Positions 6,842-7,047 of a DNA stretch of 7,047 nucleotides are shown one piece after another; position 1 is the stretch's first letter, and each line of letters starts with the position of its first letter. This DNA comes from Chromatiales bacterium. GTDB taxonomy: Bacteria; Pseudomonadota; Gammaproteobacteria; UBA6429; Thiohalophilaceae. The translations under genes were made by a program, and so were the position numbers. The stretch spans positions 1 through 7,047 of the forward strand of contig JALTLP010000076.1 of NCBI GenBank assembly GCA_027001895.1. The letters run 5' to 3'. The notes under the pieces are model-generated. The model was given only the letters and a program-made list of their open reading frames with translations. It was not told the origin of the DNA and did not search any database.

Positions 6842-6851
6842 GCGCTAGCGC
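6842..6851. repeat. Perfect 10-bp GC-rich palindrome downstream of apaG
   Basis: GCGCTAGCGC is its own reverse complement and stands out in otherwise AT-rich DNA about 55 nt after the apaG stop. No T-run follows it, so it is not a classical terminator. It may be a protein-binding site, a remnant of a repeat element, or chance. Confidence 0.35.
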
Positions 6852-6864
6852 ACTGTAGGATTTT

Positions 6865-6888
6865 AAGTAATCAAAAAACAGATTACTT
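6865..6888. repeat. 8-bp inverted repeat across the left edge of repeat copy 1
   Basis: AAGTAATC (6865-6872) is the exact reverse complement of GATTACTT (6881-6888), separated by AAAAAACA. The right half belongs to the repeat, the left half to unique flanking DNA, so a hairpin exists only at the first copy. It may be a remnant of another, inverted repeat end, or chance. Confidence 0.4.
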
Positions 6889-6955
6889 CGTCATTTCATT
6901 CCTCGCAACGACAAAAATGGGTCATTGCGAGCTCACGAAGTGAGCGTGGCAATCT
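6872..6955. repeat. Partly palindromic intergenic repeat, copy 1
   Basis: This 84-bp unit is identical to the one at 6964-7047. Its core (6880-6955) is a long imperfect inverted repeat with AGATT at one end and AATCT at the other. A left arm (6880-6912, ending CTCGCAACGAC) and a right arm (6921-6955, beginning GTCATTGCGAG) flank an 8-bp centre (6913-6920). The right arm also folds on itself: GCTCAC (6931-6936) with GTGAGC (6940-6945) around GAA, and ATTGC with GCAAT outside that. The GTCATTGCGAG...GTGGCAATCT sequence resembles dispersed palindromic repeats known from many bacterial genomes. It encodes no protein, so it is more like a REP or MITE-type element than an insertion sequence. Confidence 0.85.
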
Positions 6956-6963
6956 TGCTGTCA

Positions 6964-7047
6964 CAAAAAACAGATTACTTCGTCATTTCATTCCTCGCAA
7001 CGACAAAAATGGGTCATTGCGAGCTCACGAAGTGAGCGTGGCAATCT
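6964..7047. repeat. Partly palindromic intergenic repeat, copy 2
   Basis: This is an exact 84-bp copy of 6872-6955 in the same orientation, offset by 92 bp; the 8 bases TGCTGTCA (6956-6963) separate the two. Identity without a single mismatch indicates recent duplication or ongoing homogenisation. The copy ends exactly at the window edge, so the array may continue with further units. The arms are 6972-7004 and 7013-7047. Confidence 0.85.

Noticed and set aside
6872..7047. CRISPR array
   Set aside because: There are only two units, each far longer than a CRISPR repeat, with an 8-bp spacer and strong internal palindromy.

Overview
The window carries eight genes or gene parts, all on the + strand: the last codons of lptD, then surA, pdxA, rsmA (ksgA), a large membrane protein joining a CheW-like domain to a LysM domain, a small protein with an HExxH motif, a ComFB-family protein, and apaG. 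The lptD-surA-pdxA-rsmA-apaG order is the well-known gammaproteobacterial cluster (as in Escherichia coli), so the source is most likely a gammaproteobacterium with moderate to low GC content. I cannot name the genus.

Region by region: 1-35 is the C-terminal end of LptD. 99-3304 is the conserved block surA, pdxA, rsmA: outer-membrane protein folding, pyridoxal phosphate synthesis and 16S rRNA dimethylation. The pdxA and rsmA genes are 8 nt apart. The surA-pdxA junction holds a hairpin followed by a T-run, resembling an intrinsic terminator or attenuator. 3407-6360 holds three genes that are not part of the E. coli version of this locus. 6401-6787 is apaG. 6788-7047 is non-coding and holds two identical 84-bp copies of a partly palindromic repeat, arranged head to tail; apaH, which follows apaG in E. 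coli, is not seen.

The most interesting part is the three-gene insert between rsmA and apaG. The first product (703 aa) reads as a CheW-like domain (residues about 13-145), a lysine-rich disordered linker, one transmembrane helix (about 419-439), an acidic disordered linker and a C-terminal LysM domain (about 650-700). The charge distribution predicts CheW in the cytoplasm and LysM in the periplasm, so the protein could tie a chemosensory-type complex to peptidoglycan. It is followed 11 nt later by a putative zinc-metalloprotease-like protein (HEACH motif), and then by a ComFB-family protein; at least one cyanobacterial member of that family is reported to bind cyclic di-GMP. A joint role for the three genes is inference from gene order and domains only.
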